This document shows positions 1 through 10,300 of a stretch of DNA of 32,175 nt, one piece after another. The first letter of the stretch is position 1. Each line of letters starts with the position of its first letter. A model generated the notes under the pieces. It was not told where the DNA came from. It ran no database searches and worked only from the letters and a program-made list of their open reading frames with translations. This stretch comes from Pirellulales bacterium (GTDB lineage Bacteria; Planctomycetota; Planctomycetia; Pirellulales; DATAWG01): the NCBI GenBank assembly GCA_036267355.1, contig DATAWG010000089.1, positions 1 to 32,175 of the forward strand. The letters are read 5' to 3'. A program made the translations under genes and the position numbers.

Positions 1-117
1 CCTGCCCGCCAGGGCCGACGTTCGCCGAACAATTGATGCCTCGCGCCACCGGATCGGAAGAAGTTCCGCCTCCCGTCGGCGCATCGCAGCCACCCGTGCC
101 AAGTCCTTAGAGAGCAG

Positions 118-225
118 CGTAGCAGGCACACTCCGTGTGCCGTCGGCGCACCGCTGCGCATCGCACGCGCTGGGCGCGTTGCACGCGAATGGACGGCAGA
201 CGGCACATGGAGTGTGCCTGCTACG
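118..225. repeat. REPIN-like inverted repeat, copy A
   Basis: Two arms of 27 bases (118-144 and 199-225) are reverse complements with one mismatch. Each arm read inward begins GTAGCAGGCACACTCC and contains a short internal hairpin (GGCACAC, loop TCC, GTGTGCC). GTAG followed by a palindrome is the known layout of REP sequences, and two REPs in inverted orientation form a REPIN. The 54-base spacer differs from that of the two other copies in this window. It lies just past the stop of the DUF1559 gene on the minus strand, so it could also act as a transcript-end hairpin. Nothing is recognised in 1-117. Confidence 0.85.
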
Positions 226-249
226 TTGGCAAGCTTGCACGGTTAGGCT

Positions 250-1251
250 TTACTTGATCACGTCGGCCGGCGTGGTTTCGTAGCCGTCGCGCGATGCGAG
301 CGCTTCGAGAACCTGCACTTCGACGATGTCGGCGATGAAATGCACCGAAGCATCGCATAGGAGAACCGTGGCTCCGCCGATGTGCGGCGAGAACAACTGC
401 CGGCCGCCGGCGACATATTCGGTCGTTTCCGTGCCGCCGGTGAGCATGTCGGATTGATTCAAGTAGTTGATCGGTTCATTGACGGCGAGCAAGCCGGCCC
501 CCTCGGCCCACGCGCCGCGATCGTGCCACGTGTTGCTGCTGTCGATCGATGCGCCTCGGCCACTTGTTTCCCCCATCAGCAGTGTCTTTGACAGGCCGTC
601 GACAATCGCTTGCGGCATAATCCGCTGTGCCTCGAGCGCCGGGGCGACGATCTCGTTCAGTACGCCGTCGTTGATCGGGTAGCAAAAACCGGACGGATTC
701 TTCGTGGTGTTCGCAGTGTACGCAGGCCCCTTGACGCCGTTGTAATCGGTGCAGGCCAGGCTGCCGCCGTTGGCCAGCGTCACACCGGCAGAGTTCGGCG
801 GATAGAGGATGATCCGATTCGCGACCGGATCGCGCGTCGTTTGCACGATGCTCACGCTCGGGCAAAGCAACGCGGGAATCACGATTTCGCCCGCCGGCTG
901 ATTGATGGAGGAATGCACATCCTGCGTGAGATTGAACAGTTGCAGCGTGTTTTTCTCTTCCATGTAGGGAAGCAGATACACCATGAACGAAAATTTGTGT
1001 TCGCCGGCCGCGGGCGTCGATTGGCCTGGCGGAAAGGTGCGCTGGCCGGACAAGAAGTTTTGATGAGCCAAGCCGAGCTGCCGCATATTGTTGGCGCACG
1101 CAGTTCGCCGGGCCGCCTCGCGAGCGGCCTGCACCGCGGGCAAGAGCAGCGCAATCAGGATGCCGATGATGGCAATCACCACCAGCAATTCGACGAGAGT
1201 AAATGCCTTCCGCCCTCGCTTCATGCAATGATCCCAAGCTTTCTGCATCAT
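250..1251 (-). CDS. DUF1559 family pseudopilin-like secreted protein
   Basis: The protein has 333 residues. It has a type IV pilin-like N-terminus: a short basic leader, then FTLVELLVVIAIIGILIALL, then QAAREAARR, which is the hallmark of planctomycete DUF1559 proteins. A C-terminal LLCDASVHFI stretch matches the family's usual LLCDGSV motif. An ATG with a GGAG five bases upstream fixes the start at 1251; an in-frame start at 1281 lacks this support. The residue before the FTLVE segment is Ala (RKA/FTLVE) rather than the usual Gly, so leader-peptidase processing may be atypical. It follows the giant PEP-CTERM gene by 55 bp on the same strand and is probably co-transcribed with it. The family is abundant in Planctomycetota and its function is not established. 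Confidence 0.9.
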   Translation of the reverse strand: MMQKAWDHCMKRGRKAFTLVELLVVIAIIGILIALLLPAVQAAREAARRTACANNMRQLGLAHQNFLSGQRTFPPGQSTPAAGEHKFSFMVYLLPYMEEKNTLQLFNLTQDVHSSINQPAGEIVIPALLCPSVSIVQTTRDPVANRIILYPPNSAGVTLANGGSLACTDYNGVKGPAYTANTTKNPSGFCYPINDGVLNEIVAPALEAQRIMPQAIVDGLSKTLLMGETSGRGASIDSSNTWHDRGAWAEGAGLLAVNEPINYLNQSDMLTGGTETTEYVAGGRQLFSPHIGGATVLLCDASVHFIADIVEVQVLEALASRDGYETTPADVIK

Positions 1252-1306
1252 GCTTTCTCCGACGGTCCGCGCTCGTCGCAATTGCCGCTCGCCCCGTTTC
1301 GCAAGA

Positions 1307-4300
1307 TCAGCAACGGCTGATAGCGAGGCGGCGTCTCATCGCCAGCGCCATGAGTGCGATCGATCCCAAACCGGCCAGCAACAAGCTCGACGGTTCGGGA
1401 ACCTCCGCCACTCCGCCGTTCGATCCGCCCGCAGGCAAAAATGCAGCGCCTGCAACGACCGCTGGACTGGAGCTCGAGCCAATCGCACTGCTATCGGCCG
1501 CCAGCAGACTTGCGCTGTCGTCGGCCGGGGACGTGAAACTGGCGTTCGATAAATCTGTCGTCGCAGGAAGCAACGCCAACAAACGGCTCTCCATCAAACT
1601 CGCATTGAGCCCCGGGTTCATAGATGCGAGGCGCTCGATGGCCGCGATACGGCTTTCCAACGCCTGTCCGGTGGCGGCGGTGATCGATTCGGCAGCGATT
1701 GCGGATTGAATCGCGGCAAACGGATCGCTGGCGGACACGGCCACCTGGGGCGCCGCCGTGTCGCCGGCGATATTGCTGCTCGGCATTGCGGCATTGCTGG
1801 CGACGGCCGCGGACGGGTTGCCGCCGGTCAACACCGCTCCTTGGCCGGGGGAGCCGGAAGGAAGAATCGTGAGCGATGCCCCGGCGTCGATCGCCAGCGA
1901 GTTTTGCAGGATTTGCGTGGCACTCAGCGTTGCGCCGCTGCCGACCACCGTGTCGCCGCCATAGGTGGTCGCGCCGCCGGAGGTCGCCGCCGTGCCGCTG
2001 ACGGTGCCGACCGTTTGATTGATGCCGGTTACGGAGAGCCCGCCGCCGGAGGCGATCGAACCGTTGTTGATGATGTTGGCCGAGTTGCCGCCGCCGGAGA
2101 GCGCCGACATGGTTCCTGCCAACTGGAGCGTCGCCGGTGCGGCAATTGTGACCGTGACCGCGGTGCCGACGGTGGCGGCGGTGGTGGTCGTATTGTTGAA
2201 CTGCAGGGTTCCGGAGTTGACCGCGATGTCTCCGTTGTTGAGCGTCGAGGCCCCGTTGACGACGACCGTGCCGGCGGGGGTGCCGGCGGCGCCGACATTC
2301 AGGGCGCCGGTGTTGTTGAAGGTGGCGGCAATCAGCGTGGCGCCCGAGCCGATCAAAAGATTCGTCGTTCCGGGAGTGCCGCCTTGGGTTGCAGTCTCAG
2401 TCGTGGTCAGGCTGCTGACGCTCTGGCCATTGGCCAGGCTGACGATCGGACTGGGGCCATTCACGGACGAGATCGCCAGCGGACCGGTTCCGATCGTGCC
2501 GATACCGCTGGCGACAACCGAGCCGTTGCTGACAGTCGTAGTGCCGGAGTAGCTGTTGGGGCCGGTGAGATTCAGCGTGCCGGCGCCGGAGTAGTTGAAT
2601 CCGCCATTGCCGGTCATTGAGCCGGCAAAGGATGTTGTGGCGGACTGCGTGTCGGAGAGCGTAACACCGGAAATGAAATTGATGGTCACCGCACCTGCCC
2701 CGCCGCCGCTCAGGCTGGTGACGGCTTGGCTGCCGCCGAGGTTCAAGACCGACGTGGTTCCGCTGGCGGCGCTAATGGCGAGCGGGCCGGCGCTGCTGCC
2801 GAGCGATGAGCCGCTCTCGACCGTAAGTGTTCCGCCGGTGATTGTCGTGCCGGCGCTGTAGGTGTTGGTTCCATACAAATCCCAAGTGCCAGGGCCGCTC
2901 TTGACCAGCGACGTGAGGTCGCTTCCCGGCTGGGCGCCGCCGCTGTCGCTGATGATGGGGTAGAAGGCGTTCGCACCCGTGTTGGTTCCGGTGAGAGTCA
3001 GGGTTGCCGTGGCGCTCGTGCTGCTGAAGGCGATCGCGTTGGCAGAACCGCTGCCAAAGCCGTTCCATGTAACCGCATCGGCGGCCAAGGAGCCCGAGGC
3101 ATCGAGCGTGGCGCCGAGCGGGCCGACCGTGAACAATCGATTGGTCGTTGCGATGGTGGTGCCTACGTATTGCAGCGTGCCGCCGTTGATGACCAGATTG
3201 GCGGCCGCGTCGGTCGAACTTCCGATTCCGCTGGCCGTACCCCCGTTGGCGAGCGAAGCGACACCGAGTATGCCAGCGTTGATCGTCGCCACGCCGCTGT
3301 CGGTAACCGGATTCGCAATGTCGACCGTGTCGTCGCCGTTCTTCGTGAATGTGCCATTATCCGATGGGTTGCCGATCGTGCCGGAGAGCGTGATATTCCC
3401 GCCACCGCCGACGGCGATGTTGCTCTTGGTGGTTCCGCCGTTGATGGCGCCGCGGTAGGAAACAGCGGTCGCGCTACTGTTGATCAAGTTGCCATAGTTG
3501 CTGGCGCCGCTGCCGGCAAGCGTAAGCGGGATCGTGCCGGGCAAGGTGATCCCGTTCAGATCCAAGGTTGCACCCGAACTGACGGTGATGCTGCTCGTGG
3601 TTCCGAGCGAAGCGGCGTTGCCCAACTGCAAAGTGCCGGCGCTAACGGTCGTGGCTCCGGAATAACTATTTGCGTCGTCGAGGGTAACTTCGCCGGCGCC
3701 GACCTTCGTCAATGTGCCGGTGTCGCTCGAATTGCCGATCGCGCCCACAAGCGTGATATTGCCGGCGCCGCCGAGCGAGAAGCTGTTGTTGCCGGTGGCG
3801 TTGATCGTGCCGGCAAACGAGGCGGCCGCACCGGCGTTGCTGTTGATCAAGGCGCCGCCGCTGCTGATTCCGGTGCCGGCGACCAAGAGGTTGGGATTTC
3901 CGGCAACCGAGAAGCCGTTCAAATCGAGCACGGCATTGCTCGCCACAGTGATCGTCGAGTTTTGGCCGAGGGCGCTTGCGTTTCCGAGTTGGAGTGTGCC
4001 GGAGTTGACCGTCGTGGTCCCGGAATAGCTGTTGCTGCCCGACAGATTGACGGTCCCGGTTCCGACGACCGAGAGAGCGCCGCTTTGGATGATCCCGGTG
4101 AGGTCGATGTTCCCCGCGCCACCGATCGCGATCGTGCCTGTGGAAGACATATTGCCCGGAAAAGTTGCCGTGCCGGCGGTGTTGCTGTTGGTGAGCGCGC
4201 CGATTGTGGGAGCCACGCCGTTTCCCGAGATCGTCAGGTAGAGCGACGGTGTGCTGTTGATGCTCTGGCCGTCGAGATCCAACGTGCCGCCGCCGGCGAC

Positions 4301-7300
4301 GGTGAGGTTGGTGCTGTTGCCGAGGGCCGAGCCGCTGGCCAATTGCAGCGTGCCGCCGTTGACCGTGGTGGCGCCGCTATAGCTGTCGGCTTTACTCAAG
4401 GTTTGCGTGCCGGAGAACGAGTTGGCCAAGGTCAGCGAAAGCTGGCCGCCGCCGTCGGCAAGCACGCCGGCAAAGTTATTGACGCCGCTGCCGGTCAGCG
4501 TGAGCGTGGCGCTCGAGCCGGTCGTGGGGTCCGCGGCTTCGACGGTCGGTTTGCCGGTTGTGGAGCTGGGCGTCGACAAGCCGGCGATCGTCGTGCTGAC
4601 GCCGTTGAGATCGAGCGTGGCGGCATTGCCCGAGTCGTTGCCGCCGAAGACGATCGTGGCCGAGTTGGGGATGGCGGTCCCGGTCGTGCCTCCGGCAAGC
4701 TCGAGTTGGCCTTCAATCAGGTAGACATTTCCGCTGAAAGTGTTTGAGCCCGAGCCGGCGCTGCCGATGACGAGCGTTCCCTGTCCCGATTTCGTCAGCG
4801 AGATCGACGTGCTGCCGTTGTCGACGATCGTCGAGGAAATGACGATCGGCGTGGTTGGATTATTCTGGATGACGATCAAATCCGAGCCGTTGCCGCTGGT
4901 GAGATTGCCGCCGGAAATTGTCGCGGTGTTGGCCGCTACCGCGGAGGTGACCAGAAGACCGCCGGTGGTGATAACGTTTGTCTTGCCGGCGGTGTCGCTG
5001 AGCGTGATCGAAGTGGAAGCGGTCAAGCTGTTGAATTGCAAGCTATTGGTGGTCGCATCGGGGGCGGGAGTGTCGTTGGTGGTTGTGGTGGTGTTGTTGC
5101 CGGCGGCCCAGGTGTCGCTTGTGAAGGTGGTCAGTGCCACGACATTGTTGCCCGAGAGCGTGGCCCAACTGGAGCCGCTGGCCGTGGCCCAGCCGCCGAT
5201 GATGCCTCCCACAAGCGGCGGAGCCGAGCCGAATGCGATGCTGCCGGTCGTGGGAAGTGAGAAGTGGATGGTGCCACCGACGCTGCGGGCGATCGTGCCG
5301 CTGGCGATCGTCAGGTTCGTCGTGCCGGTTCCGCTGGAGACTGCTTGGACCGACGAAGCGCCCGCGTCGACGGCCAAGCTAGCGACGGTTTGACTCGTCG
5401 TGGCAGACGAGGCGCCGTTGACCGAGAACGAGCCGCCGCCGAGCACCAAGGACGAGGCGCCGGCAATGATGTTCGTGGCCGGTGCGCCGACGGCTGTGAA
5501 ATCCAGTTCGAGCGTTCCGCCATTGACGGTCGTCCCGCCGCTGTAGGTATTCGCCCCGGTAAGGGCCCAGGCGCCTTTGCCGGATTTCACCAGCGACGTG
5601 ATGTTTGCACCGGCGCCGGGATTGCCGATGCTCGGAGCAAACACGTTTTCATCCGTGCTGGAACCGGTGAGCGTGAGCGTGGCGGGCGCGTTGCTTGACG
5701 CGAAGGCGACTGCGTTGGCGCTGCCCGTGCCGTTGCCGGTCCAGGTGATCGAGTCGCCGCTCGCGCCCGAGGCATCGAGCGTCGCCCCAGCAGCCCCGAT
5801 CGTAAACAGGCGGTCGGTGGAAGTGGCTGCGGCGGGGGTGGCTTGATTCGAATATTGCAGCGAGCCGCCGTTAATGACCAGGTTTGTGGCAGCGTTGGTC
5901 GATTGGCCGATGCCGCTGGGGCTGCCGCCATTGGCCATGGTGGTGACGCTGAGAATGCCCCCGGAAATCGTCGTGCTGCCGGTGTATGTGTTGAGATCGC
6001 TGAGTGTCAATTGTGCGGCGGCCGATTTTCCCGCGAAGACGATGCTTCCCGTGCCGGTGATGGTCGAGGTGCTGCCGGGCTGGAACGCTCCGTCGCTGGA
6101 ATTGCTACCGTAATCAGCATTGCCCGAGGTGCTGGTTTCATTGATCGTCAGTACGGTCGGCACGACCGAGTTGCCGACCGTGGTGTTGTTGAGTTGGATG
6201 ATTTGCGTAACGGGCAGCGAACCGCCGCCGTACGTGCTCGTGAGATTGCCGATCTGCTGGCTAGAATTGAGCACCAGGGTGGTATCGTGAGTGGTCGTTT
6301 GCCCCATCGTCAAACTTCCGGTGCCGATCGACGAGAGGTATCCGACATTCAACTCGCCCCCTTTCAATGTCGTGCCGCCGGTGAGGTTATTCGAAGTACT
6401 GTTGAAGTTGACAATCGAGTCGAGGACCCCGAGATCCGAACCACTTTCTTGGGCTTGAAGGTCGAGATTCGCGGAGCCGATGAGCGGACCGCTGAACGTC
6501 AGAATCGTGTTTTGCGTCGAACTGCCGTCCTGCAAAACGATCTCCACGTGGCCGGCCAACTCAGGATTCGGCGAACTTGCCAACGCGACGGTGACGCTCG
6601 AATTGAACGTAACGACCGATTTGCCGGCAATGTTCAGCACACCCTGCGCCGTGCCGGTCGTGTTGTCCGGCCCGCTGCCGTACAACGTAATGGTTTGCGT
6701 GCCCGAGGAAGGCCCGTACGTGCCCGTGGCGGGGGTTATCTGCAACTGGCTGCCTGGGTTGACGGTGATATTGCCGGTCGTTATCGCCAACTGGGCATTG
6801 GAAACCTTTTGAACGGCAACGACCACGATTTGCCCATTCGTGTCGTTCGGATCGCCGATCGTCCAACTGCCGGTCATCGTCGGCGAGCTACCACCGACGA
6901 CGCCGTTGAACTGCACGCCCGTGCCGGGAAGAACGTTCTGAGCGTTGTTTCCTTGGCCGAGGAACGTGAGCGAATCGCCGTTGTCGGTGACGGCGCCGAA
7001 AGTGAGCCCAGTGGAGTAGCCGCTGGTTCCGCCGCCGGCGACGGTTTGAAGCGTCACTCCACCGGGAGCGGTGGCGAATGTCGTGTTGCCCAAGGTAACC
7101 GTGGACGAGCCCGCCAGAGCCGTGCCGCTGCCGGCAATGGTAATCGTCGCGGAGTCGTTGACGGGATTGACCATGGTGATGCTGTTGAGCGTCGGATCGA
7201 GCGGGCCGGCGCCCGAGAGACCGCCGGTATTGAAAAGCGAGAGCGTTACACTACCGTTGAGCGTCAATTTCGGTGGCGTAATGCTGGCGGTTGAAACCGT

Positions 7301-10300
7301 GCCGGCGGCGATCGTCAGGTTCGTGTTGTTGCCCATCGAGATCGAGTTGCCGCCCAAAAACCCGCTGGGGTTGGAATTCGGGTCGGATTCATCCCCGACG
7401 AGCAACTCTCCCGAATTGATCGCCAAGGCGCCTGAGCCGGTCCAACCGTTGCTCTTGATCTGCAGGGTGCCGGCGCCATTCATGGCTAAGGTCGAAGATG
7501 GCTGGAGATTGGCGCCTGCGGTGAAGATATTTGTGCTGCCCGCGCCGCCGTCGATGATCGTTCCGCCGTTGGCGGTCACGTTGACATAGCCGCCGATCGT
7601 GATGCCGTTCGAGGCGGTGGTTTGCAGCGTTCCGCCATCGAAGGTGATGCCGGCGCTACTGCCTCCGAAATTGCTATTGCCGGCGATGGCCAGCGTCATT
7701 GCCTTGCCGATCGTGGTGCCGCCTGTGTACGAATTCATCCCGTTGAGCATGATCGTTTGCGGCACCGAGGGGCTGCTGCTGTTCTGGATGCTCACGGAGC
7801 CGCTACCGCTGATGGTTCCGTTGTACGACCCGCCGCTGATACTGTTTTGATCGAAAATCAGGGTGCCGTAGTTGGCGATCGAGGCGGCATTCACGCTGGT
7901 GCTTCCGCCGCGGATGGTGCCGGCGTAAACGGTTAGCTGGCTGGATGCGCCAAACGTGTTGTTGCCGCCCGACAAGATGAGCGTGCCGGCGCCGTATTTA
8001 TCGAGCGGTGAGACGATCCCCGCGCCAATTGTCGCCGTGCTTGTGGCGCTCGTGACCTGGACTCGGAGGAAGGAGTCGGCGGCCGCGTCGCTCAGGGTGT
8101 AGTTGTTTGCGCCGCCGGAAATCGTGTAACCGGTAGCGTCGAACTGCAATAGGGGCGTCGACGTGTTGGCGCCCAACGTGACGGTGCCGCCGGTGGTGCC
8201 ACCGGCAGTGCCGCCGGCGAATTCGGCGATGTCGGCGGAATTCCAATTCTGGCCGCTCCAACTCGTGTCGCCCGAGGCGCCGGCGGCCTGCCATGTTCCC
8301 GCGCCGCCAACCCAGGTTAGGGAATTTGGTTGGGAGCTTGGCGTGTAATTCAAGAGAAGATTGTTTCCGGATGCAGTGACATTGAACGTGCCGAACAGAT
8401 TTGCACCCGTGAACGCATTGAAAAGGCTTGACAATGACCGACCAAGCGGGAGCAAGGGGGTGTTCGGCGCAGTGGTCGCGGATACGAGTTGAAAGGATTG
8501 CGGCGAGACGCCGTTGAAATTCGGGTCCAAAATCGACACATCGATGTTGATCGGCGTCGTGGTGGCGCTCGAGTCGACGCTAACCGCGCCGGCGGCAGCG
8601 ATCGTGTCGTAACCGCTGCCGGCGGTTCCAGCGGCGTTCGTGACTTTCCAATCGATCGAGCTGCCGCCATCGAGCGTCAGGCTCCCGACGCGCAGCGTTC
8701 CGGCGGTGCCGCTGATGCCCGGCGCGATTGTGCCGGAGGCATTGACGCCGACCGAGTTGGAGAGCGTCAGATTGCCGGCGAGCGTGCCGCCGGAATTGAC
8801 CATGACCGGGCCGCCGATGGTGCCGGCGCCGTTCAGCATGCCGCCGGTGATCGTTACCGCGCTGCCGGCGGCAAGCGAACCGGTCGAAGCGATGGCCAAC
8901 GTGCCGCTATTGACGGTGGTCGGACCGGTGTAGGTGTTGATGCCGGCAAGCGTTTGCGTGCCCGCCCCCGCCTTCGTGAGCCCGAGCTGATCGCCCGGCC
9001 CATCTTGCAAAACGCCGTAGAAGGTCGTGTTCGGGGCCGTGATCGCGTTGAGCGTGGTGCTGCTGCCGATCGTGAGGATCGTGGCGCCGCCGGTCAACTG
9101 GTTCGCTTGGCTCGTGGTCACGATTCCTGCGCTGCCGACGCTGGCCAGCGAGTTGATCGTGTTGCTAAAGCCGCCCAAATCCAAATTGGCTTCGACGATG
9201 AAGTTCGAATTCGGACTGAGAGCGGTGAAAGAGCCGGCTTCGAGCGTGCTCGTCTGGTCGACGTTCGTGTCGCCGGTGTAGGTACACGATGCGCCGTTCA
9301 GCGGGCTGCCGAGAATCGTCGTTCCCGGGCCGGTGCGAGTCAGGCCCAGGCGATTGGTCGCCGAAGGATAGGGTGACGTGAGACCCGTGTTCGTGATGCC
9401 GATCGGGCCGATGTACGTATCCACCGTCGAGCCGGTGATCGTCAGGATCGGGGTCGTGCCCGGCTTGCTGTTGGTGATGCCGTTGATCACCGCGGTTGGG
9501 TCGAGATTGGATTGGAGGGAGGTGATCGTTTGGCTGAAGCCGTTGAGATCCACCGCACCGATCGAATTCGTTTGCAATTGCCCACCGACGGAATTGCCGA
9601 ACACCAGCGTGGTGGTGGCGGGCAAAGCGTTCGCGACGCCCATCTCAAGAATGCCTGCCGTCGAGCTATTGACGATCGTCTCCCCGGAGTAGGTCATGTG
9701 GTTGCTGAACTCGGTGATGCCCGCGCCGCCGGAGCCGGGAGCAAGATCGTTTCCGATCAGGATGCTGCCGACGCCGGTTCCAGTGCCGTTGGACAATGGG
9801 TCGGAAATCACGCCGGTATAGATGATCGAAGTGATTCCCGACGTGGCCTTGGTCCCGCCGATGGCGGTTTCGAAAATGCCGCCGTTCAGGGTTCCACCCG
9901 TCAGATTGCCGTGGTTCAGCATCATGTTGTTGGCAATTGTCAGCGTGAAAGCCGGCTGGCTTCCTTGGTCGGTGATGATGGCGCCGTTGGCATCGACGTA
10001 GATCGGCCCGGCCCCGGCCCCGGTGCCACTCGCGCCGGCGGTGTTTAAATTCAATCGCGTCGTTCCAGTCGCCGTCAGGCTGGTGGAATTGAACGTGGCG
10101 GACGCGGCACTTTCGATTTCGATTCCACCGGGGAACTCATTCGAGGAACTCGAACCGCTTGTCACGTTTGGCACGCTGAACGACAGGGCCGATTGGGTGC
10201 CCAATCCGTCGTTATTCATGAATACGAGCGGCGAGCCGGTCGGCCCGATCACGGTCGAGGTGATGATGCTGATATCCTTGTACGACGAATTGGGCGACTC

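Noticed and set aside
1706-7294. Long plus-strand open frames opposite the giant gene (for example 3170-4747 and 5843-7294)
   Set aside because: They are antisense shadows of a repetitive, GC-rich gene. Their translations are Arg/Gly/Asp-rich with no domain or signal, and the minus strand shows a signal peptide, repeats and a sorting signal.
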